Made by a program: the position numbers and the translations under genes. 64,000 nucleotides of DNA from Roridomyces roridus (Eukaryota > Basidiomycota > Agaricomycetes > Agaricales > Mycenaceae), in contig JARKIF010000060.1 of NCBI GenBank assembly GCA_029378245.1, positions 62,001-126,000 of the forward strand, written 5' to 3'. This document shows, in pieces, positions 45,101-54,385 of the stretch. The stretch's first letter is position 1; each line of letters opens with the position of its first letter. A model generated the notes under the pieces. It was not told where the DNA came from. It was given only the letters and a program-made list of their open reading frames with translations, and did no database searches.

Positions 45101-45870
45101 GCCGCCGCCAATCACGAGGCCCACGCCCGTCGACCATTGCAGCCGTGTGCCCGCCCTCGGGATGTACTGCCCCACCGGACTGGTAGGCTTTTGACTCTTG
45201 AGGGAGACTCATGCCGTGGGCGTGTCCACTTTGTGAAGCGGCAGGGCGCGTTTTTCGTCCCGATTACTGACAAGTCGGGCTCGCTGCTGGGCAACTGCTG
45301 GGATTAACGAGGCGGGACGAGTAGTGGCAAAGCGCCGAGCGTATGCGTGTATGTAATGCTCATTGATAAAGCATGTGACAAGCATGTGACAAAAAAAAAA
45401 TAATCCCGGAACTACCACGAAACGAGATCTACAATCTAATCAGTACCAAGATCAACATAAACTGTTGCTGGATCAATTTTGTGCTCGGCCGAAGCGGCAT
45501 CATCATTGAGGGGAAAATCCGATGTTCTCGGAGTATGCCGGAGGTGCCGAGGAGACTTATTTTCAGCTTAGGTGAGCATTAAGTGCAGCTGTTGACTTAT
45601 CTGACAGTGCTGTGCTACACCTGCGGGATAATGCATTACAGTACTAAACTACCGGCAGTAAGAGGTCGGTAATAATGCATCATGGATTCCACGGAGTACT
45701 GGAATGATGCATTATTGACACATCCAAGGGTGTTTTTACTCAACCAGCATATGTTCGTGGATTAGAACCCTCTCAAGCACATCTCCCTTACCAGCTGAAT
45801 CCTTTGCTGACGAGCCCATCTCTGTGTAATAAATATGTATGGAATCAATTATCGTTGCTGCCATATTGAC
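42200..45870. other. 3.7-kb gene-poor stretch between duplicated segments
   Basis: No convincing gene. Plus-strand ORFs at 42425-43380 and minus-strand ORFs at 44334-45111 are open mainly because of composition. A poly-A run (42412-42424) and a poly-T run (42604-42613) flank 42.4-42.6 kb. A near-perfect inverted repeat lies at 45671-45716. The corresponding interval in the other copy (36720-37690) is only about 1 kb and holds most of gene B. Confidence 0.4.
45671..45716. repeat. Inverted repeat AATAATGCATCAT
   Basis: AATAATGCATCAT (45671-45683) and its reverse complement ATGATGCATTATT (45704-45716) flank a 20-bp loop that itself holds GGATTCCA/TGGAA. A related GGATAATGCATTAC lies just upstream. 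It could be part of a small inverted-repeat element. Confidence 0.55.
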
Positions 45871-45879
45871 TCTACTCAT

Positions 45880-46040
45880 CTGAGATTGTGGGACGAGAGA
45901 TCAAGCACACGGCGACACTTTTGTTACCGCGGCATGCCAGATTATGGTGGCTTTGGATGGATATCTCCGTCGTGAGGAACCAGAGACTTGGTGACTTTCC
46001 AGAAGGCAATCAGCAGGTGTTCATAAAGTGAACCAATCAT
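45880..46040 (+). pseudogene. Relic of the last exon of NmrA gene B
   Basis: CATCTGAGATTGTGGGACGA and GATCAAGCACACG match 37690-37725. GGCATGCC, ATGGTGGCTTTGGATGGAT and CAGCAGGTGTTCATAAAGTG match up to the gene B stop at 37920. Internal deletions remove about 80 bp and break the frame. Confidence 0.75.
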
Positions 46041-46122
46041 AATGTGCCGGAAGCCGAAGAAGCCATCACATCATTCAATCAGAGTCTAGACTCCCTTTGT
46101 CCTCCCTTTGTTCCCTACATTC

Positions 46123-46717
46123 ATGTGCCCCTTCTGCGGGAGTGCGCACCATGCGCTCTCTACCTCGGATCCTCGACCCATGTCCGAGCTGCGTCTCACC
46201 GAGGCCGAATACAAGGAATACAAGGGCCACAACGCCTCCGATACCATGTACAGCAGGATGGCCGACGGGAAAGATGCACCGGTCCTGCGCGTCGCAGGCT
46301 TCAACGACGATACCAAGGCTGTTTTTCGTGCGTGTAACCCCGATGGCCACGAGTACGTCGAGGTGCCGTGGTCCAGGATGGACAGTATGGTGCGCATTCT
46401 TTGTCGATCGCTCAATGTGCCAGGCTCTGATTGTATGTCTTACGTAGAAATGGATCGCTCAGCGCGTCGAGGACAAGATCCAAGTCGCGCTCCACCACTG
46501 GGTGAGTGCGAGTCGCTCTTTCAATCCGTGTAGAGCTCATGTAAGTATGCAGTACCTTGCCACCGCCGACGGCGTGATTTTCAGAACCTTTGGCGAGCTC
46601 GTCATGTCCTACGATGCATTTCGCGTCAAGGAGCAAGTAGGTGCGTCCTCATCCCCAGCCCTCGCATTCAACACGCTCACGAATTCGTCAAGTCCTCACC
46701 CTCCTCATGCCGTCTGA
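46123..46717 (+). CDS. Small CPFCGS protein, better-preserved copy, unknown function
   Basis: Three exons fit: 46123..46389 (89 codons), 46448..46501 (KWIAQRVEDKIQVALHHW) and from 46553 (YLATADGVIFRTFGELVMSY ...). The first intron is GTGCGC ... TACGTAG, 58 bp. The start MCPFCGSAHHALSTSDPRPM has a CxxC knuckle. SELRLTEAEYKEYKGHNASD and RVAGFNDDTKAVFRACNPDG follow. The last exon reads past KEQ to a TGA at 46715-46717, overlapping the start of the next gene at 46707, so its true end may be missing. No family recognised. Confidence 0.5.
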
Positions 46718-47859
46718 TCTCGAAGAATTCTCTGGGTCCCATCTGAAGAAACATGCGTGGAAGCGTACGGAGGCTCCGACCCCCGGCTCTCTGACCGAGT
46801 CCTCCACCCCGCTCGAGAAATGCAAGGCCGAATTCCACCTGCTCGCGCCTGTACCATCTGATGCCTGGGGAACGTACCTCGAGCAGCGGAAAGGGGCGGA
46901 CACGCATCTGGAGGAGGCGCTCGAGCTTTACGAGGGTGACGACCTCCCTGCCATCTACGACATGATCGAAGCAGCCGTGGACTCGGTTCTCGAGCGTTCT
47001 GACTTAGAAGACGAGGCCGCAGACGTGGTGTACGATTGTGTCGTCCCTCTGTCTGTGGAAGTTGAGGACAGTGGCTGGGGTAACGTCCGTCTCCTCTTCG
47101 TATATGCTACTCTCCTTTTGACTTTCCATTCTTTGTCAGGTCCAAAGTGCCTCCATCCTCACGCGCATCTACTCCCCCACCCGTCCCGCCGCCGTAGACG
47201 TCTACCTCGACTACCACCACCGCACGCGCTACTCCTCCGTCGAGTTCTTCTGCAATGTCTACTACCGCATCCAGCGGAGTGTATCGACCACCAAGCTCGA
47301 CGCGCGTGAGCCGAGGGGGCCTCGCAAGATGAATGGCTTCCGTATGCTTTTCGAGTTGGGACTGGCGGATTTGCCGCCAGGGAACAGCTGGAAGGCGGTA
47401 GATGAACGGGAGTTTGGGATCAAGGAGCGAGATGTGCGCGTCATTCATGGGTTGCTTTTTGGTCTTCAGGAGGAGGTGGAGGCGAAGTCCGAGGCTGAAG
47501 AGGACGAGGATGATGAAGACGAGGAGGATGAGGCGGACACCGCACCGGCGAAGAAGATCACCATGCGCAACACTCTCTCGCTCCTCCTCGCGAGTGTGGG
47601 CATCTCGTTCTACGGAGAGGACCTTGAGAGTGGGGAGTTGTGCTGGGAGGGTATCGAGGGGAGCGAACGGTGGTTGGGCAAGAATATTCGGCGCGTGGTC
47701 AAAGCGGCGGCGGCGCTGGGTGCAAGTGCGGGTGAGGATAGCGAGGATGAGGACGAGGAGTTGGACGAGGATGAGGATGAGGACGGGGATGACTGGGACG
47801 ACGACGACAACGACGGGTTTCCATACGAGGACGGACCGTCGAACTGTCGGTATCAGTGA
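46707..47859 (+). CDS. Acidic-tail protein, paralogue B (365 aa)
   Basis: Two exons, 46707..47084 and 47140..47859, with a 55-bp intron (GTCCGT ... GTCAG) at the position homologous to that of the gene at 23040. Shared blocks: KAEFHLLAPVPSDAWGTYLE, SILTRIYSPTRPAAVDVYLD, VEFFCNVYYRIQRSVSTTK, MNGFRMLFELGLADLPPGNS, LSLLLASVGISFYGED and SERWLGKNIRRV. It differs by an extra internal acidic insert (EAEEDEDDEDEEDEAD) and a longer acidic C-terminus. It is probably an old duplicate rather than part of the recent local duplication. The function is unknown. Confidence 0.83.
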
Positions 47860-47932
47860 CAGTCTTTTCATTAAATACTTGCTGGCAAATTTGTACATGA
47901 AGCACTAGTTTCAACATTATCCATGTCCAAAA

Positions 47933-48881
47933 TCATGGTGTCTCGGATCGACTCTGTGTCTCCGGATCCTGCACCTGTAATACGAATTCCGCGAATCGTA
48001 CGACTATCTGCAACCGTTCCGCTGCATTCACCAGCGCGGGCAAGAACAGAAGGGCTGTAAGTATTGCTGCTACAATCCACACCGCCCGCGGCTGAGATGA
48101 TATCGCAAGGCAGACGACCGACCCAAAAAAGGAAAGAATTCCCATAAACCATGCAATGGCCCCAGCATTGCCCGCTGGGAGGCAGAATTCAATTTCATTC
48201 AACGTCTCCGGTATGACTTGCAGACGCATCTCCGCGCTCCCTACATCATCGCTGTTATTCAGTGCCATTTCGCGGGCCATCCGTTTTTCTTCCAGCACGC
48301 GAAGGAGATCCGGATAATCGCGGGGTAAAATGTTGCGCGCGTTTTGCAACGGCCCTTGCCTCCGAGCAGAACGGCACTCCTCTAAAAAGAGGGATACGTC
48401 TCGTAGCTGGTTCCTCGAGGCCTCTCCAATAGCGTCAATCTGTTGCTGGACCACGGTCATGTCTCCAGTGACGCTTGTAACGCATAGCACGCGGCAGCCA
48501 CGTCGAGCAGGACTCCGATGAACCCCAGAACATTGACAGCCACTTGAAGTGCGGTCGAATTGTCTTGATAGGATAAGGCCAGAATCTGTGCTTGTGTGGC
48601 TGCAAGGAACGTAGACTGACGATTTCTTAGCATTCAAGTTCAAGTAAACGAAGGGCACCCACGATGTTCGCGGCCCACAAAAAGCCTTGAGCCTCGTCCT
48701 TGAGACCCGTCCAACTACGGTCCAAGGTACCTTTTTCGAAGGCTCGCCGCCTTTCAAGCGCGAGCCTGCGCCGGGACCTACGACGCGGGTTGAAAAAGTA
48801 GCAGATCATCCACAAGCCAGCGACGGAGGGCAGGTGGGAGCATGGGGGTAGAATAGTAAGAGGAAGCACGGGAGCGTCCAT
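47933..48881 (-). CDS. Four-helix-type membrane protein of an Agaricomycete family, probable frameshift
   Basis: Exon 1 (48881 to about 48665; MDAPVLPLTILPPCSHLPSV ... AQGFLWAANI) joins through a GTGGGT donor to STFLAATQAQILALSYQDNS and VAVNVLGFIGVLLDVAAACY, a motif pair typical of an uncharacterised basidiomycete membrane family. After YALQASLET the frame stops, and the continuation (VVQQQIDAIGEASRNQLRDV ... AIAWFMGILSFFGSVVCLAI ... WIVAAILTALLFLPALVNA) is shifted at about 48465. The only GT-AG gap there would be 33 bp, too short, and it does not keep the frame. It is either a disabled gene or a base error. Confidence 0.6.
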
Positions 48882-49636
48882 AGTTCCTCTACGGCGTGTT
48901 TGTCGCGTGGCTCGAGCTCGTTGCCCTACGTGGGGTGAGACTCCGAAAATAGCCAACTTCGATCGGCCGACAATCTTCAGCATCTAACAGTCCTGAGGCA
49001 AATGAGATTTCGTCAAGGGGAAGATCGCCATGCCAGGGACAGAGGCTCGACAGCCCACGGCTCTTGACAAGCAACTTGATATTTCAATTAGCACCTTTCC
49101 GCACCTTACCAACACCCGCTCCGCCGTCGGCACTTAGTGCTTACCTCTGGTAACCCACTTAATCATCTGCCCGATTACGCGCGGAGTCGCTCCGAGGCCG
49201 ATGACTTGCCGCGTGGCATGTTGAACGAAACAAACCAATCCCGTGGCTCAGAAAAAGCACGGGTATCCACGGGGTGTATCCCTCGATGGCTCGCCCAGAG
49301 ACAGAGAGCACGCAAACGAAGTACAGTCTTTGTTTCTGACGCCGTCCGTGATGAATCTAGAAACATATGGCGTCAGTTTGCGCCATATTTAAATCCGGGG
49401 CAACTCACTGACCAAGCACAAGCTTAAACTGACAGACGGCGCGGAATCCGCACGGAACTAGCATAGTTTTGGAACGTGAGGCAAGCCGCCGAGCCTGAAC
49501 CCTGGGCAACCAGAAGGACATGGTATTACAAACAAGCAAACTCCAAAACAAGATAAATACGGGGCGGGGGATAGGACGCGCGAACGGGGAGGAAAAGGCG
49601 AGCGAGGGAATGGAAGGTCTTCTGGATTGGACGGAG
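48882..49636. other. Intergenic, no gene seen
   Basis: Holds the upstream region of the membrane-protein gene and the 3' flank of the GST. The short ORFs have no recognisable content. Confidence 0.4.
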
Positions 49637-50639
49637 TTAGGCTTTAGCGGCAGCGGCAGCCTGCACCTGCTGGCGCATCGGCGCAAAGCGCAAAGCGTAC
49701 TTCTCCTTGATGTAGTTCTACACCCCTCATGAGTCTCGATGTAAAAAAAAGAACTGAACCAAGCACCTCGTCAAAAGTCGCCTTGAAGCTCTCCCTGCCC
49801 TTGATAGCCTCATAATATTCCCTGAGCCGCTTGAACCTCTCTCCCTCGAAGAACTCGGCGGCAGCCTTGATGCCCTCGCCCGCCTTGTACGCACCGATGT
49901 CGTTCTTCATCCACACCTCCATCCGCGCGAGGAACGGCGTAATAGCAATGTCCGCAGCAGTATACTCGTCGCTCACGGCGTACGTCTTGCCGGGCGTGAG
50001 GAGCTTCTGCAAAGCCTCGAGGGCCTCCCAGAACGGCTCGAACGATTGCCCGCGCGCGACAGGGCCCATATACGCGGGGAGGACCTTGGTCGAGACGACG
50101 TCGATGAAGAAACGAGCGCGAGCACGTTGGACAGGGTCCTTTGGGAGGATATTGGAGTCGGGATAGAGGTCTGCGATGAACTCGACGAGGATGAGGGATT
50201 CAGCGATTTTGACTGATTCGGGGGCGGGGAGCTCGGGCGAGGTTTGTGGGCCGCCGTAGGCTAAGGGACGTCAGTGGGTGTGAGCCTGTGCGAACTGGAC
50301 GCGGGGGGGCTTACCGATAGCCGGTACCTGTAGTCTGTTTTTAGATGGCGCTGTGAATGCGAGCTCAAGACGCACCTTGCTGGCTGGGTTCACTTTCGGG
50401 GCATACCACTCTGGCTTGTTGGAAAGATCAATCTCAAAACGTGTATATCCCGCCTTGGCCTCGGCCAGCGCCAACTCGACCTGAATTCCGCGAGTAATCA
50501 GCTGCGCAAATCGTAACAAGGGCCCAGGGACTTGCGCGGTGGGCAAAGGGGCAGATCTGTTGACTAGCAGTTTAGAAGGGCACCAAGATCGACCTTAGGA
50601 CGGTACCTTTGCGGTGTAGAGAGTGAGTTGCTCGGACAT
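49637..50639 (-). CDS. Omega-like glutathione S-transferase
   Basis: The start at 50639 gives MSEQLTLYTAK. Exon 2 gives ICPFAHR with the omega-type catalytic Cys, and exon 3 continues VELALAEAKAGYTRFEIDLS and PEWYAPKVNPASK. The exon 2/3 junction keeps the frame only if the intron uses a GC donor (GCAAGT ... TTCAG). The helical domain includes SPELPAPESVKIAESLILVE, AVSDEYTAADIAITPFLARM and WMKNDIGAYKAGEGIKAAAE. A last intron (GTGCTT ... GTGTAG) leads to NYIKEKYALRFAPMRQQVQ and a stop at 49637. About 260 aa, cytosolic. It conjugates or reduces glutathione adducts and is typical of the detoxification set of wood- and litter-decay fungi. Confidence 0.92.
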
Positions 50640-51099
50640 GGGGGCAGATGGGAAGAAGCGAGAGAAGACCCGGCTTATATTTGGCACAAACAATGGCGTC
50701 AAATGGCGTTTCGTAAGCACTTTACTCAGCGATCACGGGGTTTTGACAGTTCAAACGATTGCTCCAGGATTCAGGAACGGTCGATTGCGAATTGACTACC
50801 AGATTGTACATTTAATATTCTGCTCTTGGCTTGCCTTGAGACTCGAGTGAGCAAAAACGGCGCAGAGCGCTATAAATATTGAACGGGCGGGCTCCGGTCT
50901 TACCAAGCTCTCCATCAAATTGATTCAACTCCCGCAATATCGGAATATCCGCGGGGTTGAAAATGATCTCCCGGCAATCATTGATCAACAAATCCGTTTT
51001 GCTCTTCATCCATGCGCCGTTTCGAACCCGCCCACCACGTCTCACCGATGCAACTGGACACTGAGGGGTGCGACGCCACGTAAATACAAGACAGTGCAC
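50640..51099. other. Intergenic, no gene seen
   Basis: Upstream of the GST gene and reaching the MITE target duplication at 51092-51099. No coding signal was recognised. Confidence 0.4.
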
Positions 51100-51487
51100 T
51101 AGGGTGTGGTTTTTAACTCTGGTTTATTAACCGGTTAATTAACCGGTGTTTATAAACACGGTTTTTAAATGTTTGGGCAAAGTCGTCAGTTTATAAATGC
51201 CATGACATAATCGCTGGCGGATCAAATGAGCTTTGATCCAGGCCTGATCACCGTCTGATGTGCCTTTTAGGAGCAACCATGGCCTCTTGGGGGCCAATGA
51301 TGGGCTGTGGATGTGCACAGAGGACTACGGGAGGAGGTGGAGAAAAGCCCGAGCCAAAAAATCATCTGCAAAGCCATTTTGGGGGTTTCTGGGGGCTGGT
51401 TTATAAACCGGTTTATAAACGGGCCGGTTTGCAAACCAGGTTTATAAACCGGTTTTTAATGGCTGGGGAATTAAAAACCACACCCTA
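51100..51487. mobile_element. hAT-type MITE, 388 bp
   Basis: The termini are perfect 16-bp inverted repeats (TAGGGTGTGGTTTTTA). The element is flanked by a perfect 8-bp target duplication, CAGTGCAC at 51092-51099 and 51488-51495, the hallmark of hAT transposition. Both halves are filled with ACCGGTTTATAAACC-type short palindromes. There is no transposase ORF, so it must be moved in trans. It lies about 295 bp before the F-box gene and could affect its promoter. Confidence 0.92.
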
Positions 51488-51781
51488 CAGTGCACAAGGC
51501 GTCGTTAGAGGACATTGGGTCGCCGCTCAGGCTGCTCGGAGCTTATTGTTCTCGTTCTCGTTCGTCTTCTGGCATTTGTTCTGGTCTGGCTCTGACTTTT
51601 GTTCTCTGCTCTCAATTCACTGTCCAACCTTTGTACTGGACACACTGGGGGTCCCGCTTGGTTTGTTCTTTTTGTCCTTGTCGGCGTTTCAACAAGAATG
51701 CAGGTAGGCGTTAACGGCTGCTTGCTATTTAGTGTCGCCACCACGCTTCTTGTCCCCGTATCTCTCGTCTCCGATTCCACC

Positions 51782-52942
51782 ATGTTCAACATCCTCGACA
51801 AGCTTCCCCTGGAGCTGTTCTATGCAATACTGGACCACGTTGACATTGCGGAGAGAAGTCCCCTCATGGCTCTTTCGCTTGTCGTTTCGAGGTTCGTGGC
51901 TCCTTGCCAAGAGCTTCTATTCCACACCATCCAGGTTACGGGGACGAATCTTGCTGAAGCCCACCAGCTCTTCACCGAATCCAAGCATTTGAGATGCTAC
52001 GTTCGTAAACTCATAATTTGCCATCTATATTTGCCAGGAATCAGAAATGGGGCGTCGGATCTCATGCCGCTCATGGAAATGCTGCGAAATCCGAGCCATA
52101 CGCCATGGCAAGTGGTCAGGACCAAGGAACTCCGATCTGCCGTTAACTGCAGCGCCGAGCGTTCATCCGTGCCGTCCCTTGAGCTCACGGACTGCACGAT
52201 TCCTGTCCATGTACTCGCTTACGCTGCTGCTTCTACTCGGCAGATAGACCTGTTCGATGTGGAGTTGGACCCATTCGATCATTCCGTATACGCGGATGCC
52301 CCCATTCCCACTCCGACGGCAGAAAACCAGTTAACGAGCTGTTTTGTCAATGCAAGCAGGGCATCTCTTCTAACCGCACCGGCCGCACGGCCCTACTTCA
52401 GTGGGATCAAGGAACTTGGCCTGCGCTGCCTCGATCCCGATCCATGCCAACTCGTCAACCACGCCGAGGTCCTCGAGGTTCTGGGTATGTGCGACAGGCT
52501 GGAACGGTTGCATCTGCACTATAAGCACATATCCACCGAAGCGCTCAATTTCCCAACCATGGATGCGCTGCGCATCATAGAGCTTGAGCTCTGGCAGGAT
52601 TATTCCGACCCCTTCATTCTCAATGATCTCTTCGAGATCTTCTCCAGGCCTTTGCCCGCCCCAAACCTCGAGATCATTCGGATCGATCTAAGGGATTTGG
52701 AACTCGACTTTCCTCGTAAAAACCTGCAGCCTCTTTCAACTTCGAACAGGCGGCCCCTGATCGCAGGCAGCTACGAGTGTCTGCGCAAAGTAGACGTCAA
52801 CTTTCATATGCGGTACCCTTCGATGGACAGGAATGTAGACAAGGGTTACATGGAAAGGTTCATTGAGGAGACGACTGGCACGCCTGATCCGCGCAGTATA
52901 ATCCGCTGGTCGCTGTGGAGTTCCTCCCGTAGGATTTGTTGA
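51782..52942 (+). CDS. F-box protein, single exon (386 aa)
   Basis: The ATG at 51782 in CCACCATG context starts MFNILDKLPLELFYAILDHV, an F-box whose core is LPLELFYAILDHVDIAERSP. ALSLVVSRFVAPCQELLFHT completes the F-box and the region after it. The rest is LRR-like without a strict repeat: FSGIKELGLRCLDPDPCQLV, LGMCDRLERLHLHYKHISTE and NLEIIRIDLRDLELDF. Such proteins are SCF ubiquitin-ligase adaptors, abundant and fast-evolving in Agaricomycetes. Upstream, the open frame reaches 51599, but that part lacks family content. The substrate is unknown. Confidence 0.85.
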   Translation: MFNILDKLPLELFYAILDHVDIAERSPLMALSLVVSRFVAPCQELLFHTIQVTGTNLAEAHQLFTESKHLRCYVRKLIICHLYLPGIRNGASDLMPLMEMLRNPSHTPWQVVRTKELRSAVNCSAERSSVPSLELTDCTIPVHVLAYAAASTRQIDLFDVELDPFDHSVYADAPIPTPTAENQLTSCFVNASRASLLTAPAARPYFSGIKELGLRCLDPDPCQLVNHAEVLEVLGMCDRLERLHLHYKHISTEALNFPTMDALRIIELELWQDYSDPFILNDLFEIFSRPLPAPNLEIIRIDLRDLELDFPRKNLQPLSTSNRRPLIAGSYECLRKVDVNFHMRYPSMDRNVDKGYMERFIEETTGTPDPRSIIRWSLWSSSRRIC

Positions 52943-53212
52943 AGTTTGACGTAGCTTTTCTGTGTCTTTCGATACCGTCCGTGATTTGCACGCTCTACTA
53001 CTCTAATATCCGATGCACAACTCTCTCTCTCTCGCAGTTTCAAACCATATCTCGGCATTGATCCGAATCAGCGGGAATTCAACCGGAACAAGTCCGGAAT
53101 GAGGGGAATCACTGACGACGACCGACGCCAATCAGCGGCTTGGCGGTGGCTGACTCGATGACTCACTTCTCACCGCCATCCCACCTTGATCCCACCATGC
53201 TCTAGTCCTTTC

Positions 53213-54169
53213 ATGTCCACCAGCGACACTCGGAAATTCAAACTACTCCTCGGTACACTGCTCTTTCTCTCAGCTCAGCTTCCCTCATGAGACTGAATGG
53301 TCCCAGTCGGCGACTCTGGCACAGGCAAGACGACATTCATCAAGGTCCACTCTTTGCTCCGAGTCCACCATTCCCACCCACCCATTCCTCCTCAGCGACA
53401 CACAACTGGAGACTTTGAATCAGCATACAACGGTACCGGCATCACACCGTGTAGTACTCGGTGGACTGACTGAATGGCGCCTCCCGCACGCAGCCATGCT
53501 CTTCCCACAAACCCACCACCTTCTGCTCTCCACATTCTGCTTCGGCGGCATTGTCTTTGACGTCTGGGACTTTCCCGGGCAAGAGCAAGACATCTTCAAC
53601 GGGCTGCACGAGGGGTTCTTCGTCGGCGGGCAGTGCGCCATCGTCCTGTTCGATGTCAACAGGCGGATCACGTATCTGAGCGTCCCTCGGTGGTTGAGGG
53701 CTCTCCGGAGAGTCTGTCCTGATATCCCTGTCGTCGTTTGTGCGAACAAGTTCGATGTCGGTGTCCAGGTGCGTTTTGTTTTGATTCTCATCCAGCTAGG
53801 CGGGATACTGATGCTGCGCGCAGGAACGCAAAGTACCTCAACACTCCATTGATCGAAGAGGGCGTCCCAACCTGCCCTACCACGAAATATCCGTGAAAGA
53901 GAACCGGAATTTGGTGGAGCCGCTCAATGACTTCGCGCGCCAGCTCGTAGGGTAAGTCTCTCTCTGTTCCATGTCTCCATCTAAAGTATGAGGAATTATA
54001 TTCGCAAACAGAAACGCCTCCCTCAACCTCTACCCACCCGAGTTGGTGGCGCTGTATAGCGTGGAATTGGGACCTTTGGTGAGCGCCCTGCCCATCTACC
54101 ACTGCTCGTTTTGCCTGACTGACGACCTAGGATCCTCCCGAGATTCCGGAAGACGAGGACGAGCTGTGA
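53213..54169 (+). CDS. Divergent Ran-type small GTPase
   Basis: The ATG at 53213 gives MSTSDTRKFKLLL, joined across a 52-bp intron to VGDSGTGKTTFIK (P-loop), then RHTTGDFESAYN. G3 is VWDFPGQEQD (Ran: WDTAGQE), followed by FVGGQCAIVLFDVNRRITYL. G4 is VVCANKFD and G5 is HEISVKENRNLVEPL. The C-terminus is LVALYSVELGPL and DPPEIPEDEDEL, an acidic end like Ran's. The switch I region is anomalous: from AYN the frame must shift by one over 22 bp to reach LGGLTEWRLPHAAMLF, and no acceptable intron fits. The Ran fold and tail are clear. Whether it still works in nuclear transport is doubtful. A decayed P-loop copy lies at 59430-59480. Confidence 0.75.
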
Positions 54170-54385
54170 TACATGATGTGCAACTCCCATCTACATACTC
54201 CGCTCTTTCAGTCGTTAGAACTCATCGGCACGGCTGCGAAAGGGCTGTGCACCACGAATATCCGGTTAAGCACTCGAAGCTTGCGGTTGCCAAATGATGT
54301 GGCAAAAGTCAAAGTGCGTTCTTGAAACTCGGTGGAAATTCAGCTACCAGTACTGACCATTTCTACGTCGTGCGATAGTAATACC

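Noticed and set aside
44334..45111. Minus-strand gene of about 214 aa at 44.3-45.1 kb
   Set aside because: Several overlapping open frames in GC-rich DNA, with no consistent exon chain or motif.
53438..53460. 22-bp intron in the Ran-like gene
   Set aside because: GTACCG ... GTGTAG would restore the frame but is far below the minimum size of a spliceosomal intron.
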